Source of the DNA: Pezizomycotina sp. ARF18
Taxonomy: Eukaryota; Ascomycota
DNA length: 64,000 nt
Direction: 5' to 3'
NCBI GenBank assembly: GCA_002224055.1
Contig: AZLU01000016.1
Location: 186,755 to 250,754 of the forward strand
In this document: one piece after another, positions 23,546-35,171 of the stretch
Position numbering within the stretch: position 1 is the first letter of the stretch
Layout of the letters: the number at the start of each line of letters is the position of its first letter
The notes under the pieces: model-generated
The model's input: only the letters and a program-made list of their open reading frames with translations
The model's database searches: none
Told to the model about the DNA's origin: nothing
Program-made: the position numbers and the translations under genes

Positions 23546-23794
23546 AGCGGCATTGGGAGGACCGGCAGGAGCAGAAGCAGCGTCACCATCAACAATAACA
23601 CAAAAGCTTCATCGACAGACCAATCAATCATTATACATTAGAAATTACGTTTACTAGTAGTAGTATGCAGATATGTAATATTTCGAACGCTATACAAGAA
23701 CTACGAAATTTTCCCTCACAAACTCCCGAAATGCAAGCACTGACACGCTTTGGAAATGAAACCCCTCCCAGCCCAGCATAGCGAACCTTCTCCT

Positions 23795-24992
23795 TCACCT
23801 CATCACCACCTCGGCAATTATCTGCCCTTCGGCGAGGCCTTCTTCCCAGTAGGCAACCTTGAGTGTCCTGTCGTTATCGCGTTCCAGCACGTGGTGGCCG
23901 TCCAGGAGCTTCATCGACTTCCTCTGAATTTAAACACCTTCTCCCGTCGAGGTCGTACATAATCAGCTCGTCATCATACCTCACGCACAGGTAATCTCGG
24001 TAGCAGACCGCTTCTTTGGCACCCGGTTCGATGGCCTTGATGTCCTTCTCCGAGCTCGGCACGTTACCCCTAGCGTCGACGACCATAAATGGTCTTCCAG
24101 AACGACGACGAACTTGCGGTCACTCATGCTCCGGTCATCACCGACGCGAGGTCTCGGAATATGCCGGCACAGCGTTGTTTCGAAGGAGAGGACTGGTGTT
24201 TGATCTTGGATTTGATCCGTGAAAAGTCGAGGAATGAGCATGCGGTGTTTTGGTCGAGCTGGATGGTGTCCACGGGAGAGATCTTTGTGCTGCCGTAACT
24301 AAGGCGGTTTTGTTGAAGATGGCGACCGGAGAGGACTTGCAGGGTTCGGTAAACTCGTTGGCGACCTTCCATTGTGAGCTAGAGCTAGAAACCGGTTCGA
24401 AGACCTAGGGGAAATTCCGTGAGTTATCCTACCCCTTAAAAAAGTATAATAGTAGAACGGAGCTTACCGTATAGTTTGTCTCAGGCATCATGATGCTAGG
24501 AACCACCTGGGCGAAGATGAGCTTTGGTCGCCACTCTCCAGTGTCCTTGCTCGACACACCACCAAGAACGAAGGAACCCGGCAGCTTGGCGTCGTGTATC
24601 TTCTGCATGCTTTCAGCGGTTAACACGTAGCTTCCAGCGTTGAATTTACTCGACGCGTCAGGTATGGAGAGCAGTCCCTCTGCACATCGGACAACGAGCG
24701 ACCCTAGACTGTCGACGAAAGCCAGCTGCGCGACATCAGTGAGCGTAGCTACCCGCCGCAGACCATCCTTCGAACTAGGCTCCACGACGAATATCCCTGT
24801 ACGGGTACCCGCCAGCAGGTGCCCGCTGGGAACTTCCGCGCAGCAACTGATGTACTCCCATTGAGAGCTCTTGCTTCCGATCTTCAGGAGCTGCTTGAAT
24901 TTATCTTTCGCGTCGGCGGCGGCGGCGGAATCATACTTGAACGGCGTCTTGAGGAGGTCGTTGATTGCGAATTCGAAGTTCTTGTTAGCCAT
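23795..24992 (-). CDS. stand-alone CNH (citron homology) domain protein
   Basis: Seen: ATG at 24992 begins MANKNFEFAINDLLKTPF; exon 1 (24992-24468) contains WEYISCCAEVPSGHLLAGT, TGIFVVEPSSKDGLRRVATL, DVAQLAFVDSLGSLVVRCAE and SFVLGGVSSK. Donor GTAAGC, 63-bp intron (24467-24405), acceptor TAG. Exon 2 gives GRQRVYRTLQVLSG, YGSTKISPVDTIQLDQNTAC, FLDFSRIKSKIK, then AVCYRDYLCVRYDDELIMYD, and LKVAYWEEGLAEGQIIAEVV to the stop at 23795. The order (blades reading V-x-F-x-D, then a late YDL blade) fits the beta-propeller-like CNH domain of Rom1/2-type Rho GEFs and Vps39-like proteins, but there is no GEF, kinase or clathrin-repeat part: the protein is only about 380 residues. It could regulate a small GTPase by binding. 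Two or three frame breaks lie in exon 2. Domain call is from pattern memory. Confidence 0.65.
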
Positions 24993-27900
24993 TGCGTATG
25001 GGGATCGAGAGATGGTAGCTTAAGAGCAGTGTGGTTCTTTGAGCTGTCAAAAAAGGAGAGGTGAATCTAGGCCCTGAGAGACTTGATTGGCTGCTCTGGT
25101 ATGAGTGCCCCTGAGCAAAGAACATTTAGAGAGCAAGGCTGATTGTTGATGCTACTTTTGTACATGCACTTTTTCAATACGAAAATTGACGGACCCGTCC
25201 GCCGATTTATACTCCACCTCCCTGCTTCAACGCTCGAAATTCGCCGTTCGCATTACTTAACTTCCACACGACGTATCGGAGGCGCACGATTAGATGTCAA
25301 AACGAAACGAAAGTACACATTGCGCAAATGTTCCATGCCATGGGAATCCAGGCAACAGCTTCCTTATGGAGTAAAAAGTACGAGAGAGAGAGAATAAAAC
25401 GGGGATGTCGGCCCTTGTTTACCAGCGGGTGGTGCGAAATTTGAGGCTTACATTCTTCCCTTTCTTCTATTTTTTTTCTTTTTTTTCTTTTTCTTTTATC
25501 ATCTTTTCTTTTCTTTTCCTTTCTCTGCTTTGCTCTGCTATATTCCTTTTTGCTCAAGTCGTATTTGGATACGGCTGAAGCAGGGCAAGAAGGGGTGGAT
25601 TGCTAATATCTCTTTTTCTCTCTGCTTCTCCTGGTTCGTCCTTGTCATATCAAATTTGACCAGCAAGCCAAGGTAATATCCCTTCCTGCATAAGACAAAA
25701 CACAAACAATGCTGATGTCCGTTTCATTTTAAAACGCAGAAGTACAAATTCAACCAAAAAGAACCCGATAAACGATTGAGAATTTCGCCGTTATACTCGA
25801 TGTAAAAAGAATAAAGAATCTTTCCAGACGTATCGACCGCTTCGTTTCGTTCAATTAAAATTGCTTCTTAATTTAAACAAACAGAGAAATTTTTTTTTTT
25901 TAAATTATTTGCCTGCCTCTCAATCTCCCGAAGGCGGTTGCGTTGACCTGATATACATTCGCCAGCAATTCGCAGATTATTAACCGGTACAGGGAATAGG
26001 CCCCTAACCTTTCGTCCTTTAAAATGAACGACCCGGATATTACAAATCTCACTCGGTAATACCACAACGTCTCTACCTATTCCCTTTTTCATTACTCTAT
26101 CGAATAGCAAGGGCCAGTGAACTAACGATAGATATTTATAGGTATATAACAAAAGTGCCTTTCAGAGAGAACGAAATACACAGGAATCGAAAGGATAAAT
26201 AAATAAATAAAAAGGACTCAGATTCGAACCAAGGACAATTTATTTTGGTGAAACGTTGTGAGTTATATGTCCAAAAAGGAGAAATTGTGGGCTGTTTTCG
26301 TTACCCGATTCGAACAAAAGGACTGGCAGCAACAATCCAATTATATTATCTTTCTTTTTTCTTGTTATCTATTATTATCTGTCATACGTTAACATTTTAA
26401 TATTGCAATCCTACGACGTCGACAAATCATGCAAGGCGCCCCCCTAACGTCTCTGCCGCAGCCCTCTTGTGACCCTCGGCGGTGTGGTACGGTTGAGGGC
26501 GGCACATGCGGACAACCGTCTCCGTGGGGACACCACCGGCTCGGTAAGCTGGTCGCGTAAAACAACCTTGCCTGAGCCCTCGCTACCATCACTTTTCGGA
26601 ATGGCTGCCTTTTGACGTCTCCTGGTGCGCCCCCCTTCCCCCTTCCTTGCAACCATTGGTATCCATGAACTGATCGGCAGCCTCCACCTCGTCGGGTCTC
26701 AAGGTTAATAGAGATATTTTTGTCGTCAGATCATTAAATACTTAAAATAAACCTTGCGATTACTCTCGAAGGCTTACGGTTAATCATTCCTCTTATTGTC
26801 AGGCAACTTTTCGCGCGGTTCCTTTTCGGGGCTTACTTCTACTTTCTCTCGATGCACAACCTGCCCTCGTCTCGAGCGCATGAGGAGGCTCTCTTCGCAT
26901 TCAGCCTCAAACATGTTCTCGAGACAGCTGCTCTCTGCTGTCCTGAATACCCCGGTAGGGATACCATTGTTTCTGGAGGCAGATTGGTTGAAAGTCAAAG
27001 TTCACGACGCGGTCATGATGCAATTACGCTTCGTCAAAGCCCAGTGTTACGTCCGCGATGCAATAAATTTCCTCCATCGCGGTGGCGAGTCGTGCTTAGT
27101 ACATTCGCCCCTGTACCGTGCGCGAGCCACGAACAAACGGCCGTAGGGATCTTCAGTCGGTCTACCTGAACAGAGAATCCAATCACAGCCCTCCAGGGCG
27201 TCACAGTCCGGATGCACAGGAACTAGCTCCGAACATCTCAAACAATTCCGAGAGCTCATACAAATCCTGCAGCACGTTAGGATAAACGTGAGCCAATAAC
27301 AGCTAAAAAGGAGATATACAGGATTACCTACATGTCTGATCCCTCATGATGGTATGTCAGAGCGGAAAATTCTTACTTTGCGGTTCCTTAACGATATTTT
27401 CTCCGATATCCATTGCCGTCCTCCTCCCCGCAAATTGGGAAACTTAGCCCTGCTTCCATGATGCTGGGTGGCATGATTTAGAGTTTTTCTTTGCTTTCCC
27501 CGGCTAATTCAGATCGCCTCTTCGTTCCCAGAAAAGCCTTCGAGTTTCAAGTAATGATCAACCCCACGCAGGATCGGGTTGCAGATTTTTAACCACCTGC
27601 CATTAGTGTGTGTAAAACCCGATATACTTCGCCGTTTTTCAATTCCCTCAAAACTTGTCATCATTTCTATCACTTATAAAAGCCACGATACAACTCCCCA
27701 CGGGAGATCAACCCCCACGAGCTTTCTTATCTTATTCTATTTCTAAAACCAGGGGTTCCCTAGGATTGACAGATCAAACACCGTCGATTGCAATACCAGA
27801 GGCTAAGTAGCAGTCGGCTGACGGGTTCGGACTTTCTCCCCTAATCGTGGTTGTACTCGATTCCTTGCAACTTCTGACATCTCGATTATTCCCGAGATCA

Positions 27901-29418
27901 GGACGTTCGTGCAGTTACCTGCAGCGATCAGGGATCATATTTGGCCAATGGTAAGGCACATCGACCAACAAACTCTCGTGCGCCCCTTCTTCCACCCTTT
28001 ACCCCAAGATTCGGCATCTTTAGCCACCGTGGTTCCGTCTTGGAGTAACAACTTACGTCAAAGAATGACAGTCCCTTTTAAAAATAGACTTCCAAGCAGA
28101 CCCCCACTACATCTAGAAATCGGAAAAACAACCTTAAATAGATCTCAAAGATCTAGAAACCGTTCTTTCATCCAACCGCTGATTCGGCGGACCGGAAGAT
28201 ATAATTAGCCAAGTTTTTCGAGTATTACTAGGTTTCTGAACAGCCATGTTTTTTTTTTTTTTTTTTTTTTTTAGAGATATTATTCGCTATTTCAAAACCT
28301 TGTGAACAAAAAAAGATCTGACGATCAAACAAAGTTAGACGTGTATAAGTCTGCTGCCGCATTTTTCCTTTGGGAGGAAAAAAAAAAACGGTGGCGGCCT
28401 GTAAAAGCGTTAGTATTACTGGTCATGCTAAAGTGGGTCCAATCCATTTTTCCTACAAATCTATAATAGGAGCCGCTAGGACTTTCCATCCAAACAAAAC
28501 GAAATCAAGAAGGGAAAAATCTGCTGATGTTTTGCTTAACACTGGTCATATATACCTGACTATCGCGAGTTTTTTTTTTTTTTTTTTTTTTTTTTTCAAA
28601 TATGTGCGCTTTTTTTTAATTCCCCACCCCGAAATAGCGCATTCCGGATTCCGATGCCCTGTGTATGTATAAGTCCGGAGGAATTCTAAAAATGGATATC
28701 GTTTGAATACTATTCTTGATTTACCTATTCGTCATAATAGGAAAGCCTTTGTTATAGTGGGATTTCGAAGGGGTCCGGACTCCGGTATCTCAGAATTGCG
28801 ATTCAGGGCGACCTTGCATGCATGCGATACGCGCGACGGCCCGCTCATCGGTTAGATAAAAACATGGACGAGGGGGGTTACATTCGTGGCCTGAGGTAGC
28901 ACAGACCCCCGGGTCTTTCTTTATCAAAGTCTGGCCAGCGGGTTGTGCCGTGGTTGCTGTTTAATCTCGTATATATCCTAACGGCGACTTATCGTGATGT
29001 TGTCGTCTACGATGGTCAATGAGACACATTTGCGAATAATAGTCATGGTGCCATCGATTTTATAACTCGGTAGATGAGATGTTGGATAAAGCTGTCCACC
29101 GTCACGGTGCCAGTATCGACAATTTGCAAAATTGCGCCTCTACGCTTACATGCCTCTAAGTAGTATATAACAGTAGAAATCTATTATAGTCACTAAATAA
29201 ATATAGTAGTTTCGGCGTCGTGATCTTCTTGTTAGTTGATCAAGAAGGTATGCACGGCCGTGATACTACTGATATAGCTCACATTACCTACTAGTATCTA
29301 ATGCGATATGAATACGAGAACGCGTTTCGAAGCATGCGCATAGCGAAAGGATTTTTAGGATAAGTTGAGCGTTTTTATAAAAATTTTTACACGATAAAAA
29401 AGGGAAAAAAAAAAAATT

Positions 29419-29454
<36 letters not shown>

Positions 29455-29458
29455 AAAT

Positions 29459-29508
<50 letters not shown>

Positions 29509-30183
29509 AAATAAAAATAAAAATAAAATAAAAATAAAAAATAAAAAATAAAGAACCCGAAGCTGTTTGATTCCCAATATTCTAACCGGAATTCGATTCG
29601 AAGTTTGCAATCCGCGAAATCGTACGAAATTTTGTTCCCGCTCGCTGTTTTATTGAAAGAATAGTAGTCATAGCTCATTCGCGTTTGAAATAAAGTGGAA
29701 ATCAAGGATTAAACGAGAAGCAACGATCGCTTTCATGACCGCTCACCTGAAGTATCTCCTACGTTCTATAGCACCAGTCCGGAATCGCGATTCTACATCC
29801 CTTGGTTTCTATATGGAGATCTCTCCAGTGGTCAGCAACTACCCTCCTTCTTTCCGAGGTGCCCACGGTGCGTTCTCAAAACATGCCATTGGTTAAGTAT
29901 ATTCGTATTCACAAGATATTCTCAATACGCGAAGATGGAGGATTGACTGCTGGCATCTTCTTTTCACTTTCTGAGCATTCTAGTTGGATCATTTTTAATC
30001 CGGTCGGTGAGCAATGAAGATGCACGCGTCTAAGACTGAATACGTCTGAAAACAGAAAAGTCATATCTATCTCCCATCTTGATACTTGGGAATAATCAAC
30101 ATCATCCATCAGCGCATTAGAGTGTGAGCCATACAGTCTCGGTCAACATAACGCTTGGAAATCAAAGGGAAAGGATCAAAAGT
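24993..30183. other. gene-poor 5.2-kb block with homopolymers and an AT microsatellite
   Basis: No supported gene. 25460-25530 is a CT-rich microsatellite. Pure T runs of over 20 lie at about 28247-28273 and 28570-28596, and an A9 run at 28379. A tRNA B-box-like GGTTCGAATC (minus) at about 26227 has no A box. At 27907-27951 a frame FVQLPAAIRDHIWPM is followed by GTAAGG, resembling the first exon of the F-box copies (see findings). The AT microsatellite is listed separately. Confidence 0.4.
29410..29558. repeat. (TAAAAA)n-type microsatellite
   Basis: About 150 bp of alternating AAAAAT and AAAAT units. On the minus strand it reads as an artificial Phe/Tyr/Leu/Ile-rich peptide that is not a protein. 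Confidence 0.9.
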
Positions 30184-30270
30184 ATGATGTTCGAATCCTC
30201 GGAGGGTCTCCAAGAGCTTATCATGGAGAATCCGCGGGTCGCGATTGCGCTCCTCCACATGGCACTATAA
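30184..30270 (+). pseudogene. fragment of a second BTB gene (C-terminal part)
   Basis: Seen: 28 codons reading MMFESSEGLQELIMENPRVA and ending in TAA. The intact neighbour has MMSPMGLQKLIMEKPRVGIA at 31634 onward, so 14 of the 20 quoted positions agree or nearly agree. Upstream sequence to 29.7 kb shows no BTB core. It is probably the residue of a tandem duplicate, about 850 bp upstream of the complete gene and on the same strand. Confidence 0.5.
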
Positions 30271-31026
30271 AGGGTTCAGGATAGCGTACGCGATGGAATC
30301 GTTCCCGAAGGGCGTGGAGATGCATGTGGAGACAAACTAGTGGAGAAGATAACATTGGGTATACGTACCTAATTTCTAAGAGGAGCAAGATCAAGGTTAA
30401 AAAAAGCCAAACGCTCCTAGGAGAAAATTCTCATTTTCCTGGAGTTACGAAAAGTAGTCGTTGACATTCAGATACAATGACAAAGTTGTTCGGTGCACAA
30501 TAAAGTCCATGACCGTTTGCCCTCCTCTCTGGTTTAAAGCTATGACCCTAGCCCCCACCCGAGGGTTATGATTCCATCGACTTCTAGGCGATAACCGTAG
30601 GGTTTATTTTGCCAATGCAATGAGAACTACCGTCTTTTTCCTTGATACTCTCTATTGTAGCCGAGCACGTCCTACCTCATTCTTTACAGTTGCTACAGAC
30701 ATCTCTTCCTGCTTACCACCTTTCGCTCTCCTTGATGCGCCTATTCGTCCATTCTATCGATGTTGCAGCCAGGTTTTAGAGAAACATGAAGTCTTCATGG
30801 CGACATTATCACCGCTACTAGCAGGTTCTAGTCAATTCAAGTTTACATGAAAACATTTGCGACGTGATAGGAGGAGACGAGAAGATCTTGATGGAGGATA
30901 TAAAGACTACCGCTATCATACAATCGTCCCGCAGAAAGCGCCTCTGAACTTGAACAGATATTCAGAAGCCAAGAAATCTATTTATACGCCAAAAATTTAA
31001 TCATTGAGCCTAAAGATCGCGAAAAC
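30271..31026. other. intergenic, probable BTB gene upstream region
   Basis: No gene is supported; a 76-codon frame at 30620-30850 has no recognisable features. Promoter elements cannot be placed with confidence. Confidence 0.35.
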
Positions 31027-31798
31027 ATGATAAACCTTGACGTCCACGTCGGTGACGACGAAAAAACCATATCTCCCCTGTCCAGTACGTATAGAATGCT
31101 CGGAGAACATTTAACCCTGGAAGTTCTTACTGTCCACGAAACTCAGGACACTTTCACAGACTGGCTACTACATAAGCCTCGTCGGAGTGGCGAGTTCTCG
31201 GACTTTACCATTTTCGCCGGCGCGCAGAAAGTAGGTTTTAAAGTCCACAAGAACATCATTGCCGTGAACAGCCCGTTCTTTCGTAAAGCCGTCTCCGGGG
31301 GTTTCATGGAGGCAAATATGACTGAAGAAGATCTTGAAACGGTCTGCTATGTACTTCACTACTTATACGGGGGCTAAGCAGGTTAAACTCTAAACTGACT
31401 CTAATCGCGCTGCCATCCAGTAGGCGAAAATTACAAGCTCGCAGATTACCTCGACATCCAGTCTATTAGGGTATCTGCCATGAAGTGGATTCAAGAAGTG
31501 ATTCTCCAAAACGGTGGAAGTAACCAATGCTACCTAGACGCTCTGGAAATAATCTTCGGCGTGTACAGTGACGGCCAAAAATCACTCACTGTATGGGGAC
31601 CTACCTTTCAGTCAGAAGGAGAGCATTAAGAGGATGATGTCGCCAATGGGACTTCAGAAGCTGATCATGGAAAAGCCGCGCGTTGGGATTGCTGTGATAC
31701 AGATGTTGTTGAGGCCGTCAGATCGAGTTGACAAGTATGGCCTTGGTACCGAAAAATCGAAAAGCGAATATAAGCAACAAACAGGGCTCATGTGTTGA
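31027..31798 (+). CDS. BTB/POZ domain protein
   Basis: Seen: ATG at 31027; residues about 56-100 read GEFSDFTIFAGAQKVGFKVH, KNIIAVNSPFFRKAVSGGF and MEANM, a standard BTB core (D-x-T-x-F, FKVHK, SPFFRKA). Then CYVLHYLYG meets an intron at 31373 with a GC rather than GT start (GCTAAG) and an AG near 31420-31423. Exon 2 gives GENYKLADYLDIQSIR and AMKWIQEVILQNGG, the family's K-LADYLDI signature. After a frame change near 31565 comes a tail with PMGLQKLIMEKPRVGIAVIQ, stop at 31798. BTB proteins dimerise and commonly recruit Cullin-3 for ubiquitination. There is no Kelch or zinc finger, as in the many short BTB proteins of filamentous fungi. The unusual donor may be real (GC-AG intron) or a damaged site: reading through meets TAA. 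Confidence 0.7.
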
Positions 31799-32237
31799 AT
31801 GCGTACCAGGGGAGCAACCTGGTCTATTATGGCTCAGATCTCAAGATCTTAGTCAAAAATTCGCTACTATTGGGGGGAATCCGCGGAGCGCTTCTATCTC
31901 TTTATTTTATCTGCCTATAATGAATGTCGCTTTTAGTGCTCTCCACCAGGATAACACTAGGAGCTAAATGTTCCCACAAGCAGGTATCAAACCGCAGGAA
32001 AAGGAAAGATGATGAATCAAAGTAGCTAGCTTCAAAATTAACTCGAGCATTTATTAATATTTCAGTACCGTCTCAATAATAATATCAACTAATATAATAA
32101 TAAGCTTCTCTTTGATGTCTTTCAAAATTATTTACCAAAGCTCAACGCTGTTGTATATTTACACTTTATTGCCCTCATCCTCACTCATGATATAAACGCT
32201 GTGCCGTGATACCATAATAACAATACAAGTAATTTTT
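31799..32237. other. short convergent intergenic region
   Basis: AT-rich from 32030; separates the 3' ends of the BTB gene and F-box copy B. No gene seen. Confidence 0.4.
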
Positions 32238-34202
32238 CTATTTCAACCATAAAGGATACCATTGAAACCACCCTTTAGATCCAACCCCTGTGTATCCTCG
32301 TCCTAATCCATGCGCGATCATGCAAAACGTGCGGCTGCAGATAAGCCTCCATCTGACCCTTCTCCCTGGGTTCCTCTCCAGTAACGTCCTAACCAGCTTC
32401 TCGAACGCGACGTAATCCTGACTGAATTTCGACTCTAGCGGGCGGTACGGCGGACCCGTGCGGCGAGGGTTGTACAGGTTGTACAAATTCAGGGCGCTCA
32501 CTGGCACTTTATGCAACTGTGGGCTCGCCCATTCGCAGCCGCTACAGGTGCGAAGCGCAGAAAACTCTACAGATTCGAGGGCTGTCAGCGAGCTGAGTGC
32601 CCGGAAGATATCGCCCCAGCGTGTCCCGCCACCGAGTTGGACTGCCATCACGTTATGCATTGAGTAGACGTGGAGAGCTTTGGTTGCTGAGAAGAAGTCG
32701 AAGAGGTCCTCGCCGTGGATTTTCATGTTGTAAAGCCGTACCTGAGTCAGTTGATGGCAGAATCTTGGAGTTAATTCGAACCGGCAGGGAAGAAGCCAAC
32801 TACTCCAATTGCCTAGGGTAACACCTGTGCAATTCATCTTGGATAGCCACTTCAAGACGTTATTAAGGTCTTGGTTTTCTGGGAAGAAAGCATGGTAGTT
32901 ATAATCTTGGACCCTTTCGATGTGGATGGTCTCCGCTCTGTTCCGTCCATGTATTAGTAAGGCCTCTTACACACGATGGAGACAGCCCCCGAAGAAAAGG
33001 GGAAAAGGGCCAGCAAAAAATTATAATTGGTAGGAGGTAGATTGCAGCTTACTTGGATGCCATGTCCTTGCACGAGCCAAAATCCCCAAATAGACGGTTG
33101 CAGAATCGACCCCGGATGGTAAGCGTTTTTATTTGCAGAGACATATCACTGCGATGTTCCGCGCTTCCTAATGCCAGTCCAATCCGCCGATGAAACAGCC
33201 ACGCCGGTCGAGTGCTCCGGTTCACCATGTAATGGTTTCCCACCAGAAGTCCGGGAGGTGTCGATAGCAATTCTTCTAAGGGGTCTTTTACAGGCTGAGA
33301 AGAGCTTCCGTAATGGAACGTAGAACAGCTTGCGAAACTGGTCAGACCAAAGAGGTAGATCAATTTGGGGGTCAAATTTAGGAATCATCTGAAGGTTTCC
33401 TTGAGCATCCAAATCCTGGTCGCGCATCTCCTTCGGAAGATTCGGAGCGCTTATGAAGATTTCCTGCATGTATCTTACGTATCCAGAATTTACCAGCCCG
33501 GTCAGCTTTCCTGGTAATTTATTGATATCTCCAGAAACGGTGACGATCTCGAACATATACGGAGTAGCAAAAGAGTGGAGCGCTTTGTTGACTAGTCTGA
33601 GGCTGCCCAGCGTCGCAAGATCGTAGCGGCGGTGGTTTATCTTTCCTCTTGGCGGTTCCGGCTCGAGGACGGCAAAGTACTCGGTAATCTGTACGGCCAA
33701 TTTGATGGATAATTCATTAGCTTTTCCACAAACATTCACGGTAATGAAAGCTATACACGTTTAGATATGGGCTGTGCTCGAGCAGAGAGATATCTATACG
33801 TACCATGCAGAGTATCTCATTGGGTAGCTTTTGCTTTTGCCTCTCCGGTTCGTCGACGTCCATAGCTTCGGGGAGACGATTCAGTTGCAAGCGACCGCCG
33901 AAGTAGCCAAGCACGCGTTCTCGATCTCCAGCTCGGATACCGATTCCGCCGACTTCGCCGATCGAGATACCCGCTTGATCGAGTAGCTCCCGGACGATTA
34001 TTGTGGAGCTATCCTGCCCGGCGAGCTGGATCATCCATTGGAGAAGTTCCCTGTCGTCGGGTTCATCGACCCTCCCTCGCGCGGCCCTGTCTGCGAGGAA
34101 GCCATCGATTATCTGCTTTTTCCTGTTGTGGTCATTGTCTGGGTAATCCTTTACGAGGGATGTAAGAATCTCCAGCAGGGTGTCGATAACCCTGGGGTCC
34201 AT
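32238..34202 (-). CDS. F-box protein, copy B (most complete of three)
   Basis: Seen: exon 1 (34202-33804) starts MDPRVIDTLLEILTSLVKDY and ends QKQKLPNEILCM, then donor GTACGT. Intron 33803-33689 (115 bp) ends CAG; exon 2 starts ITEYFAVLEPEPP, then RYDLATLGSLRLVNKALHSF, YMFEIVTVSGDINKLP, VNSGYVRYMQEIFI and LPLWSDQFRKLFYVPLRKLF. A frame change near 33290 leads to HYMVNRSTRPAWLFHRRIG and DMSLQIKTLTIRGRF, ending at a GTAAGC near 33050. The last exon, from about 32965, holds HIERVQDYNYHAFFPENQ, KWLSKMNCTGVTLGNW, TRWGDIFRALSSLTALES and PYRPLESKFSQDYVAFEKLV, stop at 32238. The N-terminal helical region (about 130 residues) precedes the F-box. Inferred role: substrate receptor of an SCF ubiquitin ligase. 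One clear internal frame break; copies A and C share the first intron position. Confidence 0.68.
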
Positions 34203-35171
34203 ATTATCGAGCCCGATTCAACTCGAAAAATATATCAAGTAGTTGTTTGGTTGATGGTTTGTTTGTTGATTTTGGTTGAGAATTTTTATTTGGAGTTGAG
34301 TAAAAATAAATACGCAATAAATTACTAATAAAAATAAATATTAATCACATTGGCAATAAAAAAAAAAAAATAAAATAAATTCAATAAAAAATTGGCATTT
34401 TGAATATTCCATCATACCGCTCATGAGCATGAAATGCAAAGACTCGTACATATGCCCCGAACCGATTCTATAAACATCAAAGAGTTGTCGTTACAGTTCC
34501 TGGCTGCTATTCTATTCCTTCCTCCTTTCATTACAACGCCGGGAGACACGAAAGCCCGTTAATATGGTAGCTTTCCGGGCCTGTTTTTAATTTCATTATC
34601 AAGGCTATTGGGGGATGGATTCAAGGCATGCATACACTCTGTCCAAGTTTTATACTCATGGTTGGAACTCAAGCCTGATCACGGCGCTGGGAGAGCCCAG
34701 CATACGGTTCATGCGATTGTATCTCGATTCTCTAAGCTTTGGTAGACTTCAAACTATACCTACCAGCTTACGGATAACTAGTCTATAGAATGGATCACTT
34801 CCTCAAGCTTTCAAGCGTATCAATTGAACTCGCGCAAACTACACGCTGTATCTCAACCCCGATGAAGAATGCGGGAAGTTGAAACTATCATACTTTATAT
34901 ATTGAAATGCTGAGAAACATGGCTATGTACTAGTTACTTAGATATCTGTCTGGATTGAGTGCATATACTCCCGAATTATCCATGTCGAGTGGCCGAAATT
35001 GCAAGAATAAAAGCAAAAGCGGATGAAGGAACAAAACAATGACAAATAAAACGCCCGAGCTCATCTCAATATCTATATTACATTGAAGAAATGACTCAAA
35101 AGAAGAAACAAAAGCAAAATGCATGAGGCAAGAAACCAATATCTGAATTAGTGCTGAGTCGTGTATAACGC
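34203..35171. other. intergenic between F-box B and histidine kinase
   Basis: AT-rich near 34280-34400 with an A run at 34360. The last part includes low-complexity 3' sequence of the kinase gene. No gene seen. Confidence 0.4.

Larger units (their letters stand above)
22921..23794. other. convergent intergenic with microsatellites
   Basis: Lies between the 3' ends of the P450 and CNH genes. It holds the TATT/TATG and CAT/GAAGCA repeats listed separately. His/Gln- or Leu/Met-rich frames here are products of these repeats, not genes. Confidence 0.5.

Noticed and set aside
23314-23631. His/Gln-rich (+) and Leu/Met-rich (-) frames
   Set aside because: Direct products of CAT and GAAGCA microsatellites; no start context or homology.
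21055-24992. P450 and CNH gene as part of a secondary-metabolite cluster
   Set aside because: No synthase, transporter or transcription factor gene is visible nearby.
26212-26270. tRNA-like GGTTCGAATC with TGAGTCC end on the minus strand
   Set aside because: No convincing A box or anticodon arm; the 5' GGAC end gives only a 59-nt candidate.
29284-29705. Phe/Tyr/Leu-rich hydrophobic frames that look like membrane proteins
   Set aside because: Translation of the TAAAAA microsatellite.
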